Shown here: piece after piece, positions 45,527 to 55,300 of the stretch
How positions within the stretch are numbered: position 1 is the first letter of the stretch
Layout of the letters: each line of letters opens with the position of its first letter
Source: a virus
Strand: one strand, 5' to 3'
Length of the DNA: 60,984 bases
Virus record (IMG/VR): IMGVR_UViG_3300042465_000911
Location: 1-60,984 of that record
Position numbers and translations under genes: made by a program
Notes under the pieces: generated by a model
Told to the model about the DNA's origin: nothing
Database searches by the model: none
Seen by the model: only the letters and a program-made list of their open reading frames with translations

Positions 45527-45868
45527 ATGAGCACACTTGGAACAGATCCCCACGTCATGGCGCGAACCCATGACCCTGACACAAGCCACGAAGCAGCCGC
45601 CAGCATCGACACTGCCATGATGGAGCGTATGGTGCTGGACGTAGTTGCCCAGTTCCCCAACGGTTGCATAGCCGATGATGTTGAGCGTGCGTTACCGCAT
45701 GTACGTAGCCACAGCATCACCCCGCGCTTCGCACCGCTATTGAAAAAAGGTTTCATCATCGACACAGGTGAAAGACGCATCGCCTCATCAGGGCGCTCAC
45801 AGCGTGTTGTCCGTGTCACTCTGCCAGAAGAAAGAGCAAGTAATGGCCTATTCTCAAAAAACCATTGA
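45527..45868 (+). CDS. Winged-helix-type phage regulator (113 aa)
   Basis: CAGGAGAAAC precedes the ATG. The sequence MARTHDPDTSHEAAASIDTA, then VLDVVAQFPNGCIADDVERA, SITPRFAPLLKKGFIIDTGE and SGRSQRVVRV, is a known-looking phage winged-helix pattern (helix, recognition helix, wing). DNA binding is likely. It overlaps the next regulator-type gene by 26 bases. The 99 bases before it hold only a short hairpin-poor leader. Confidence 0.7.
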   Translation: MSTLGTDPHVMARTHDPDTSHEAAASIDTAMMERMVLDVVAQFPNGCIADDVERALPHVRSHSITPRFAPLLKKGFIIDTGERRIASSGRSQRVVRVTLPEERASNGLFSKNH

Positions 45869-46121
45869 TGCAATCATGCGTGCGCCAAAGACTCCGGGCA
45901 ACCAGCTTGGACGATGGGCGGCGCATCACAACTTCTCAGTTGTTCGCATCTCAAAAGCCTTGGGCGTGTCCCGACAGACGGTCTACAACTGGTTTGAAGG
46001 TGGCGACATCTTCCCAGCGTATGAACACCGAGTCGATACGCTCCTCACAATCCTTAGATCAGCACATTCAGCGGACGACGCATGGAGAAAAATATGTCAT
46101 CACTACAACCTCGTACCTTAA
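45843..46121 (+). CDS. Cro/C1-type helix-turn-helix protein (92 aa)
   Basis: I start at ATG 45843 (MAYSQKTIDAIMRAPKTPGN); the longer frame from 45768 is a shadow of the previous gene. Residues ~22-50 (LGRWAAHHNFSVVRISKALG, then VSRQTVYNWFEGG) are a clear HTH_XRE unit. The rest is helical (HRVDTLLTILRSAHSADDAW). It is probably a transcription regulator of the early or replication operon. It overlaps the next gene by 28 bases. Confidence 0.75.
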   Translation: MAYSQKTIDAIMRAPKTPGNQLGRWAAHHNFSVVRISKALGVSRQTVYNWFEGGDIFPAYEHRVDTLLTILRSAHSADDAWRKICHHYNLVP

Positions 46122-46282
46122 GCAACGCGGAACTCATCCGCTACTTCGCTATGTACATGGACAACAAAGACTTCGGCGCTCCTATTGAATGGCAACATGA
46201 AATACTGCGCCGCTTCACTGCGGTAGCAACCGACCACGCTTACCCCGTCAAAGACGAAAAGCAACTCGACCTGTTCATCTAA
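46094..46282 (+). CDS. Small accessory protein (62 aa)
   Basis: ATG at 46094 has GGAGAAAAAT in front; an in-frame ATG at 46082 is possible. The sequence PRTLSNAELIRYFAMYMDNK, then IEWQHEILRRFTAVATDHAY and KDEKQLDLFI, is helical. RTLSNAELIRY recurs in small phage proteins that precede primases. The function is unknown. Confidence 0.6.
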   Translation: MSSLQPRTLSNAELIRYFAMYMDNKDFGAPIEWQHEILRRFTAVATDHAYPVKDEKQLDLFI

Positions 46283-46296
46283 CCCAAAGGATTCCC

Positions 46297-49182
46297 ATGA
46301 CTCCGCTTGAATTTCTAGCGGTGGTTTTGCCGTCTCCGGATAACGGGTTGTACTGCGCGGCAGAGCTAACTACAAAAAAGAAAGAACACACGTTTGTTCA
46401 AAAGATTGAGGAGATAGAACCAACAGTAGGTAAGTGGGTCACGCAGAACAAGGACACCTATTTTGCGTTGTCCACCTTTGAGAACTCGGGTAAGCGAACA
46501 GCAGACAACGCACGGTACATCCGGTCGTTGTTCATTGACATGGATGGGTATGAGACCAAGAAGGCTGCTGCCCTTGCGTTGGATGGGTTTCTTGCCAAGA
46601 CTGGCATCGACCTGTTAGGCAACCCCTACATTGTGAATTCAGGTGGTGGACTGCACTGCTACTGGCCGTTCACAGAAGATGTGGCTGTTGATGAGTGGAA
46701 GCCTGTTGCCGAGAACTTCAAGCGCCTGTGTAAGCAAGAAGCTTTGAGTATCGACATGACTGTGACCGCAGATGCGGCGAGGGTGCTACGCATCCCTGAG
46801 ACGTTCAACAACAAGGCCAAGTACGCTACGCCGCGCCGAGTGCGCATACTAGCTGAAGGCGACACGTTCGACTTCCACGACTTGGCCAACCATATCGAGA
46901 GCCAACTCAAGAACGCTCCACCGCCCCTGCCCCCCAAGGGTAAGACTGACCTAGCGTTGCCGGGCAAGCGCCCTGAGACTGCGTTGTCAGCGACAACAGT
47001 CAAGCTGTTTGAGAACAGCGTCACGAAGTTCAAGCACATCTACAAGAAGACCAAGGATGGCGTGGGCTGTGACCAACTCAGGTACTACGTTGAGAACGCA
47101 ACTGAAGATGGCATGGAACCGCTGTGGCGTGGGTGGTTGAGCATTGCACAGAAGTGTGAGGATGGTGAGAAGGCGGCAGTGTGGCTGTCCGATCTGCACC
47201 CCTACCCCCATGAGCGTATGCACCAGAAGCTGGCCGAGATCAAAGGCCCGTACCCCTGCGTGAAGTTTGACTCAGAGAATCCCGGCATTTGTGACGAATG
47301 TCCCCATAGGGGGAAGATCACCAACCCGCTGGCGCTTGGGCGTGAGACGGCGGTGACCACAGCCGAGACCACCATCGAGGTCGAGAACGGCAACCAACAA
47401 CTCATCCGACCAGAACCGCCGCGTGGCTACGCATACGGCATACGAGGCGGCGTGTTCATGGAGAAGGAAGATACAGACGCTAACGGGCAGGTGACCAAGC
47501 GTCAGATCATGCTGTTGCCCTACGACATGTTCCCTGTGGATATCTTGAGCCATAACGGTGAACATCTTGTGCATATGTTGGCGGTGCGTGACTACAAGGT
47601 GCAGGCCGTATCGTTCCCACAGAAAGCCGTGGTCAGCAAGGATGAGACAGTCAAGGCGCTGGCTCAGCAGAACGTGCTGGCTACCTTTGGCTCGGGCAAC
47701 GACAAGAACTTGTACGACTACGTGCGAGCTTGCGTGGAGAAGATGAGCAGTGAGAAGAAGCCCATAGAGGTGCCAGACCACTGCGGCTGGCAACCCAACA
47801 ACACCTTTGTGTGGGGTGGCAAGATTTACTCTCCCAACAGGGAAGCCATCGAAGTGCCCATGCCCGGCCTTGAGAACATCACAATGAACTCCAAGCCTGC
47901 CGGAACACTAGAGAACTGGCGCAAGTTTATTGACCTGCTGGTGCGCAGGAAACTGTGGGATCACTTGGCCATCATCCTTGTGGGCGCTGGCTCACCGCTG
48001 ATGCGCTTCACAGGGCTACACGGCCTGACTGTTCACTGCGCCTCGACCGACTCGGGTACTGGCAAGTCACTGGCGCTGGAAGGTGCGGCATCCATATGGG
48101 GTCACCCTACCCACTACCGTACAGGCGCAGGCACTTCTCCTGTTGCGATGCAACAAAGGCTCGGCCTCCTGCACAGCAACCCCCTCATTACGGATGAGAT
48201 CACCAGCAAGAACCGCGACGAGTTTGAGTGGTTCCCTGCCTTCTTGCTTAGTATGACCGAGGGGCGCGGCAAAGAGCGCATGGAGTCTGGAGCCAACAAG
48301 GAACGCTTGAACCTGTCTACATGGGCAGCGATGGCGATCATGTCATCAAACACCCACGCCGTGGACTACCTGACAGGCACACGCAAACACGCTTCTGAAG
48401 GCGAGCTTCGCCGCTTGATTGAATACATCATGGACGAGAAGCTGGAGTGGAGTGCGGACGAGATCGAGATCATCAAGTCTTTGAGTAGCAACTATGCCGT
48501 GGCTGGCGTTGTCCTAGCGCAGTACATGGTTGACAACATTGAGATGGTTAAGACGCTGGTGCTTCAGACTGTGCGCCAGATGTATGCGGAGTACAAGGCT
48601 CCCAACGACGAGCGATTCTGGATGGCAGGCGTTGGCTGTGCCATAGCCGCCGGTATATTGATGAACAGCGAACACGCAGGCATTGCCGAGTTCCCGTTGG
48701 TAGAGATCATCGAGAGTTTCCGCAAGCGTATCAATCACCAGCGCGGCAGTATCAAGGGTAGTTACCGCAGTGCCGAGGACGTACTCAATGCGTTTGTGCA
48801 GGAGTACCAAGGTAAGTTTGTGGTGGTGCGTTATGGTGAGAAAGCTGGCCCACTGGCGCACTTGGGGGATGGCTCGATGGTAGACAAGAACACCACACGC
48901 GCAGAAGTTATGGGGCGGGTCGAGCACGGCGTAACCGCAGGGCATGTGGACTTCTTCATTGAAGAGCGTATGCTCAAGTCATTCTGTTCCAACATGAGCT
49001 TTGGTTATGCCAACTTCAAGCGGTATCTTGAAGCGCAGTTTACGGTGTCGTATATAGCCAAGAAAGACATGATGTCTAAGACCAGCGCACCACCTATGCG
49101 TGTGACCGCCATGAAGATTAGCCGCGCTGTGACGGAAGTCGATGAAACGCTTATCCATCAAATACCCTTGGCAAAAGACTGA
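46297..49182 (+). CDS. Primase-helicase (AEP-type N-terminus, DUF927-type ATPase)
   Basis: The 961 residues hold two parts. The N-terminal primase-like part shows LFIDMDGYE (D81, D83), NSGGGLHCYW (H120), DMTVTADAARVLRIPETFNNK (D153, R165) in the order of archaeo-eukaryotic/RepB-like primases. After a linker with CDECPH (zinc-type) the C-terminal part holds CGWQPNNTFVWGGKIYSP and CASTDSGTGKSLAL (Walker A, ~580-593), with DEITSK as a possible Walker B, as in DUF927-type replicative ATPases. It would prime and unwind DNA at the fork. Confidence 0.88.
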   Translation: MTPLEFLAVVLPSPDNGLYCAAELTTKKKEHTFVQKIEEIEPTVGKWVTQNKDTYFALSTFENSGKRTADNARYIRSLFIDMDGYETKKAAALALDGFLAKTGIDLLGNPYIVNSGGGLHCYWPFTEDVAVDEWKPVAENFKRLCKQEALSIDMTVTADAARVLRIPETFNNKAKYATPRRVRILAEGDTFDFHDLANHIESQLKNAPPPLPPKGKTDLALPGKRPETALSATTVKLFENSVTKFKHIYKKTKDGVGCDQLRYYVENATEDGMEPLWRGWLSIAQKCEDGEKAAVWLSDLHPYPHERMHQKLAEIKGPYPCVKFDSENPGICDECPHRGKITNPLALGRETAVTTAETTIEVENGNQQLIRPEPPRGYAYGIRGGVFMEKEDTDANGQVTKRQIMLLPYDMFPVDILSHNGEHLVHMLAVRDYKVQAVSFPQKAVVSKDETVKALAQQNVLATFGSGNDKNLYDYVRACVEKMSSEKKPIEVPDHCGWQPNNTFVWGGKIYSPNREAIEVPMPGLENITMNSKPAGTLENWRKFIDLLVRRKLWDHLAIILVGAGSPLMRFTGLHGLTVHCASTDSGTGKSLALEGAASIWGHPTHYRTGAGTSPVAMQQRLGLLHSNPLITDEITSKNRDEFEWFPAFLLSMTEGRGKERMESGANKERLNLSTWAAMAIMSSNTHAVDYLTGTRKHASEGELRRLIEYIMDEKLEWSADEIEIIKSLSSNYAVAGVVLAQYMVDNIEMVKTLVLQTVRQMYAEYKAPNDERFWMAGVGCAIAAGILMNSEHAGIAEFPLVEIIESFRKRINHQRGSIKGSYRSAEDVLNAFVQEYQGKFVVVRYGEKAGPLAHLGDGSMVDKNTTRAEVMGRVEHGVTAGHVDFFIEERMLKSFCSNMSFGYANFKRYLEAQFTVSYIAKKDMMSKTSAPPMRVTAMKISRAVTEVDETLIHQIPLAKD

Positions 49183-49330
49183 GCCGGGGCAGGGGTTCTT
49201 TATACCCTGCCTTGACACCGATGCTGTCCGCACTGAGGGCTTAAACCAAGCGCTCAAGCACAGGATATTCAACGCCAAAGCCGCCCCGTGTGTACGAGGA
49301 GGGCTTATCGGGGTATGGTTCTTTCGCTAG
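49142..49330 (+). CDS. Small conserved protein at the end of the replication operon (62 aa)
   Basis: It begins 41 bases inside the primase gene in another frame. The sequence SIKYPWQKTEPGQGFFIPCL, then DTDAVRTEGLNQALKHRIFN and RGGLIGVWFFR, is of the type PWxKLxPGQGFFVPxLD...GVxFYR that often follows phage primases. Its end overlaps the convergent 2186-residue gene by 26 bases. The function is unknown. Confidence 0.62.
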   Translation: MKRLSIKYPWQKTEPGQGFFIPCLDTDAVRTEGLNQALKHRIFNAKAAPCVRGGLIGVWFFR

Positions 49331-52300
49331 CCGCAAGGAAGCGTCGAGCGTAGGTCAGCTTGGCCTTATCAATCTGCGCTAACCGCCTGTCTTTTTCTTC
49401 CTGAGACATCGTTGGGTGTGCGATGACACGGCGTTCTTGTGCGGCAAACTCACCCAATTGCTTCTGCACGAAGCCGGAGGTGGATGCCATACTAAGTTTG
49501 GTAGCGTACTCTTGGGCAAACGCATTTGCTTCAGCGCGACGACCTTCAGACACCAGCCTGTTATACGTACCTTTAACTTGCTGTATCTCCACCATTTCTG
49601 CATACGCTTCATCCAACGTACCACGACCTTCAACCGGTTGGAAGATACCGCCAATGAACGGAGTCTTGCTGGCTTTCATGGATGGCTTGGCAATAGCGGC
49701 TTCGGCTTCGGTGTTTAGTATCGGGTTGGCAAGCTGCACAACAGCAATACCAAGAGGCCCTGTGTATCCACGCATCAGATAGTCCAGCGTGATAGGGCTG
49801 ACCCCAACCTTGCCAGTGACTTGACCAAGCAGTTTGGACACTTCTGTGGTGGACTCGCGGTAACGCTCAGTAGCCATCATGGTCTTCTTCTCGCGCTCAG
49901 ACTCAATGTCGCCGCTGTAGAAAGACTTGCCCAGTACTGCTTCAGTCAGCGGCTTAACTGCTTGTGGCAACGCAAACGGATTAGATAGCGCAAGCAACTT
50001 CATCATGCCGTCCATAGATTTGCTGGCCTTCTCGTCGCTAAATGCCATGTTGTACACAGCTTCGGGCAACGCTTTGAACAGGTAACCTAATTCAAATGGG
50101 ATTGGCACACGCACAGGCTCATCAACGCCGGGAACATATACGAACCAGTTTGCCAGCCGCTCTTCAGGCTTGGCGCGTTTGTACGCTTCGTCATCTTCCA
50201 TCATCATGGCGTAAGCCACAGTTCCAGCGGCCAGCATAACGCCACGCGCCACCAGTTTTTGACGAATTTTCAACTGCTCGCTGAAAGGCATATCGCCCTT
50301 GAACGCACGATATAAAACATCCAAACCTTGAATCTGTGCGTTGAAGAACGGGATCAACACGGACAACATCTGCATACTGGGGGACACACCACGGCGGCTA
50401 AAGTTCATCGACTCCAACGTGCGCAACAATGCTTGTTGCTTGGTCATACCTTTGTCCAAAGAATCCTTGTAGACCACAGCGCGGGTAGCCGCATCTCCCT
50501 GCACTGCCAGCGAATCCAGCCTGCTCATTGCTTTATCCCAACCAGACTTGCCTGCGGACACATCTTTCAAGAACCTAGACATATCGCGCTGGTCGCCGGA
50601 GAAGACATTGCTAGTAATAGCGCCTGCAGCCATCAGTTCTTTTTCCACTTCGCTGCGACCAGCCACCATCTTGGCCAGTTCTTTGAACGAACTCAGCACT
50701 GGGAAAGCGTCTGTGCCTGTAGTCAACCACGCACTAAGCGGGTCACGAACCATTTGGCGCAAAGCGTATGTCGGGTTGCGCGTAACAAATGTGCGCAAAA
50801 TATCTGCGGGTATACCCATCAACTGCACAATGGCGGGGATGGTTGTCTTGATACCTTCCATACCTTTGACCACCAAGTCCGCAGGGATGCCATACATATC
50901 GGAGTCAATTAAAGCGTAGTAATCTTTGCCTTTCTTTTTGAAACGCACAACATCACTGCTGGCTGGCCCTTTGCCTTCTGCTACGCGGCTGGCCATCCCT
51001 ATCTTACGCAGGGCGTAAGCGGTTTCTTTCACGCTTTGATTACGCAAGCCCATGTTGGTAAGCATGAAAGTGTTCTGCACGGCACTGGTAAAGATGGGCA
51101 TGATGTAATCATTGCCGCCCACAAGCGCCTGCAACTGAGGTTCGTCCTTGATGTTGCCAATACGGAAGGGGTGCTCTTTGTCCACCATAAGCTGAACGTC
51201 CCCGTTGCCAGACACACGGTAGAACGGCACGTAGCTGATGGCCTTAAGTTCAGCAGCCTTCTCTTTGGTGATAGCGCCAGTCTCGACAAGGAAGTCCAAC
51301 AAACCTGCGTTGTACTCACGGTAAAGTTTGGACGCGGCTTTGACAGCATCCTCTTGTTCTTTGTTTGTGGCAAGTTGCGCCATTACAGCGTTGTACTCAG
51401 CTTTTGCTTTTGCGGAGTTTTCTAAATTCAACTTTTCCCAACCAACTTGATTGGCACGCGCCCCGGCCTCGTAAACAGTCAAAACTTCTTCAGCTTTGGT
51501 GTCACTCTCAAATTTGCCTTTGCTCAACGCTTCAGCAACGTCCACCATGCTTACACCCTTTTTGCTCTCATAGGTGTAGGCAGTGCCGTCAGGTGTGTCT
51601 GTTCTAACAAGAGACACTCTACCGTTTGTCAAAAATTGACCGGAATACATACTGCGTTGCTCACCAAACCGAAGCAGATACTCAGCGTTCAATGCTTCTT
51701 GGGAAGAAATCTGACCAGCAGTTTGGCCTTTCTTCAACGCTTCAGACAGTGCGGCGTACTTGTCAACGAACTGGACGCGACCAGCCAAACCCATCACGTT
51801 GCCAAGGAACTTATCCACCACACCACTTTCACGGGCAAAGATAGAACTGCTTGGCTCTTTCTTGGTTCTGAATGCAATCTGCCCATCGGCTGCACGGTAT
51901 GGGCCAATCTGCTTACTGGCAAATGCTTTGCGGGATTCACGCAAGGCGTAGTACACATCGGACGTGGACATGGCTGACATCTTGGTAAAGCCCAGACGCT
52001 TCAAACCAGCGCGAACCATGCCAACCAGTTCTTTTAACCAACGTCCTGCTTTCTCACGGAAAGCTTCAGTCACCCGAGCTTCTTCGGTGTGGGCGATGAT
52101 CTCGCGCAATACTTGTAATTTTTGAGTAGCTTCGTCACGTCCAAGCGCCGCGTTGGATGCTGCTACTTGTTGGACTTCTATCAACAGTTTGTTGCCGCCA
52201 ATCTCGGTGGCCAGCTTGAACAAGTCGGTTTTGTTGGCATAGTCTTTTAGCTTGTCAATGCCGATGATGGTGTCGATGCCGTAGTGACCAACCAACTCGT

Positions 52301-55300
52301 GAGCAACAGTGGCTTCCAAGTCTTTCAAGTCAGCATGTTGATCGCCCACCACCAGCACAGTACCGTCACTGAAAACCGCGCCCTGAACCATAGCTTCGTT
52401 GGGGTCAACGCCCTCTGCGGTCATGCGCTTGAGTAGGCTCACAGGAATCTTGCCGGGGTCAGCAGCGTACACAAACTTGACGTTCTCAGGCAAACCGGCA
52501 ATAACTTTGTCCATAAAGGCTTGGGCTTCTGCGGTGTCTACAGACCCGCCTGCGGCTTCACGTTTACGGTATGCGGTGCCAGAGTCTTCATCAAACTTAC
52601 GCGCAGCTTCAAGGTCTTTCTTGAGTTGATTGCGGTATGTAGCAATGATCTGGTCTTTGGTAAAGCGTTGTGCTGCACCTTCTTGCTTACCTTCTGTGGC
52701 TTCACGACTTTCAGGCGAACCGGTACGATTTTCCCTTGGGGCACGGTTGACCTTGCGAGTTTCTTGAACACCGCGCTGGCTCTTAACTTCTTGTTTACCA
52801 GCACCCAAGGTCTCTTGGAAGTACGCAATCTGCTCTTTTAGCGTGGCTTTGTATTCAGGTGTTTCTTTACCAAACTGAACAGCCTTGTCTTGGTTGGTTT
52901 TAAAAGACTCGTTGATGTACGCAGTTACCTTAGAGTCGCCCTTACCGTGTCGTTCAGTCAACGCTTTGATACGGCGCTGAGTTTCTTTGACAAGCTGGAT
53001 GTAGCGAGGGTCTTCACGGCCAAGCTCTGCTGCCAAGTTGCGCATCTTTTCAGATGTTTCGGCTTCTTTGCGAACATCGCCACGATTGATACGGGCAGCA
53101 GTAGCGGCTTGTCTTGATTTAAAAACTTTGGTTTTTATGCCTTTTGCTTTTTCTTCTGCTGTAGGCATTCTGAAATCACTAGCCGCACGCAGATTTTCTA
53201 TCGTTCGCTTCTCGCCCTCAACCACGCTTGCGGCTCTAGCTTCCTCAACTTTAACTTTGTGCAGGCTTTGGTATAAATTCTCAATGCGCTCACGAACAGG
53301 CTCAACTCTGGCAAGTACGCTGTTGTATTTATTGAGCGTGGCGTTGATCTTGCGTTGAAGGTTTGCTCTTTCTAACCCTTGCATGGGGCGCTCAGTGGGC
53401 GCTTCCCCTTTGCCAAGCTTGGCTCGCAAAGCCATAGCCTTGTCTTGCACTGTGGGCGTAGCAATACCTCGTTCCATCTGGGCGGTAAGCTGCGCGTGCT
53501 CATCGGCTAAGTCGTGCAACTCTTGCAACAAAGACTTCTTGGCATTACGTTGGGGTGTTTCAACCAGACGTTTCTCAGCCTCAATATTTGCCATAACGCG
53601 GTCGTATTCTTCGGGCGTTACGTCACGGGATACTTTTTTACCTGTCAGATCAAGGCGCTCATCCAACGCTTTGACAAGTGCGTCGCGTTTGGCTTTCTCT
53701 GCATCAAGCTCACCAAGCCTAATCTTTTCTTTCTGTGCTTGCAAAACATCAAGTGTGCGTTGATCTTTGTTGCGAATGGCGGTACGGATGACGTTCTCTT
53801 CACCAAACAAATCAAGGGACTTAGTGTCAATGCGTTCTGGTTTGACGTTTTGCAAAGATGCAATTTCATCTTTGAGGTCTTTAACTTTGGACAACGCAGA
53901 TAAATACGTGGATTGGTCGCGGCTACTAGCTGCCATTTTCTGCATGGGCGCAAGGCTTGATTCCGCCTCACGTAGTTGTTCAGTAAGCGCGTAAGCTTTT
54001 GTGCGTGCTTCGGTTGCTTTTTCTTCAGCGGTTGGTTGAATATTTGAGACTTGCGTTGTCTCCATCTTTGCCGCAACCGGTGCCGATACTGCCTCTTCAG
54101 GCTTCTCAGCCATGCCGGGAATACTTGGAGGTGTTACGTCCGCAACTTGGGGCGCAGGGGTGGGGGCTTCGGCTTCTGTAAACAAGGGGCGGGTCTCGCC
54201 ACGCTGGGTCAGATTGGCTTGCTTCTCAGTCAATGCCTTGCGGCGCATCTCAATATCAGCGGCGGCTTTCTCACGCTCTGCATTCAGTTCTTTGAGCTTG
54301 GCCAAAGATTTATCGGCAACTTCATAGTCACGGTTGTTGGGGTCAGTGGCTTTTGCAAAAGCTGCTTTCTGTGTCTCGATCTGCTTGTCAAGAGCGCCAA
54401 GCGTTACGTTTGCTTGGGCTTCAAACTCGGCAGGTTTGACGGTAACTCCGCCCATTTCCTCAATCTGCTTAGACAAATCGCCAATTTGCGTGTTCAGTTC
54501 TTTGTGCTGTGGGCGCAACTGCTCATACGCTTCGGGGCTTTCAGCCATCTTTGCCGCAAGCTGATCTTCTTGTAGCTTAAGCGTGTCATACTGATCCATC
54601 AGCATACTGACATCCGGCACTGGGGGTGCAGGTGGTATGACTTCTTGGGTAGGTTGCGCCTCGGGCGCGGCAGGGGCTTGCTGTGCTTTTAATTCAGCAA
54701 TTGCATCTTTGCGCTTTTCAAATTCACTACGCACAGCAAAGAAATCATTTTCTTCGTTGAACGCGGATATAGCTTGTTTGGCTTCTTTGTATGCTTGCTT
54801 CTCTTCGTCAGTCGAACCTTTTTTGGGTTTGACAGCAAGAGCTTCCAACTCTTGTTTTTGCTGGAGAAGTCCAGCATACTGGGCATCCAGTGCCATCAAC
54901 GCTTCTGGCTGGTTCTTGGCGGCTTCGGCTTCGTCGGCTATGCGTTTTTGTTCCACAGCACGGGCGGCTTCACGTTGACCCGCTTCTTGACCGCGTTCAA
55001 AATACCGGCCAGCAGGAGAAATAGCACCACCAAGAACAGCGCCACCAATGAAACTGTCAAAATACTCATCCCTAGCTTTGTCATCCGTAATTGACAGTCC
55101 AGCCTGTAAACGCTCAAGTAATTGTTGACCTGATTCAGTCAAACCTTCAATACCGGCACCTTTGCCTGTGGCAAGTGCGTAATCTCCCGCAACCTTGCTA
55201 AGATTTTGTTTGGTTGCTTGCGCCAATACTTGCTCGGGCACTTCTTTACCAGCGGCGGCAAAGATTCGACCGATACCGGGGAGCAGTCTTAAAGAGAGCG

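Noticed and set aside
47296-47312. TGTCCCCATAGGGGGA in the primase gene as a fifth palindrome copy
   Set aside because: The half-sites are in the opposite order, lack the ACA/TGT parts and lie inside coding sequence.
27977-49330. Search for lysogeny functions (integrase, excisionase, attachment site)
   Set aside because: No tyrosine or serine recombinase motif, CI-like repressor with peptidase domain or tRNA-like attachment site was found. The small HTH proteins alone do not show lysogeny.
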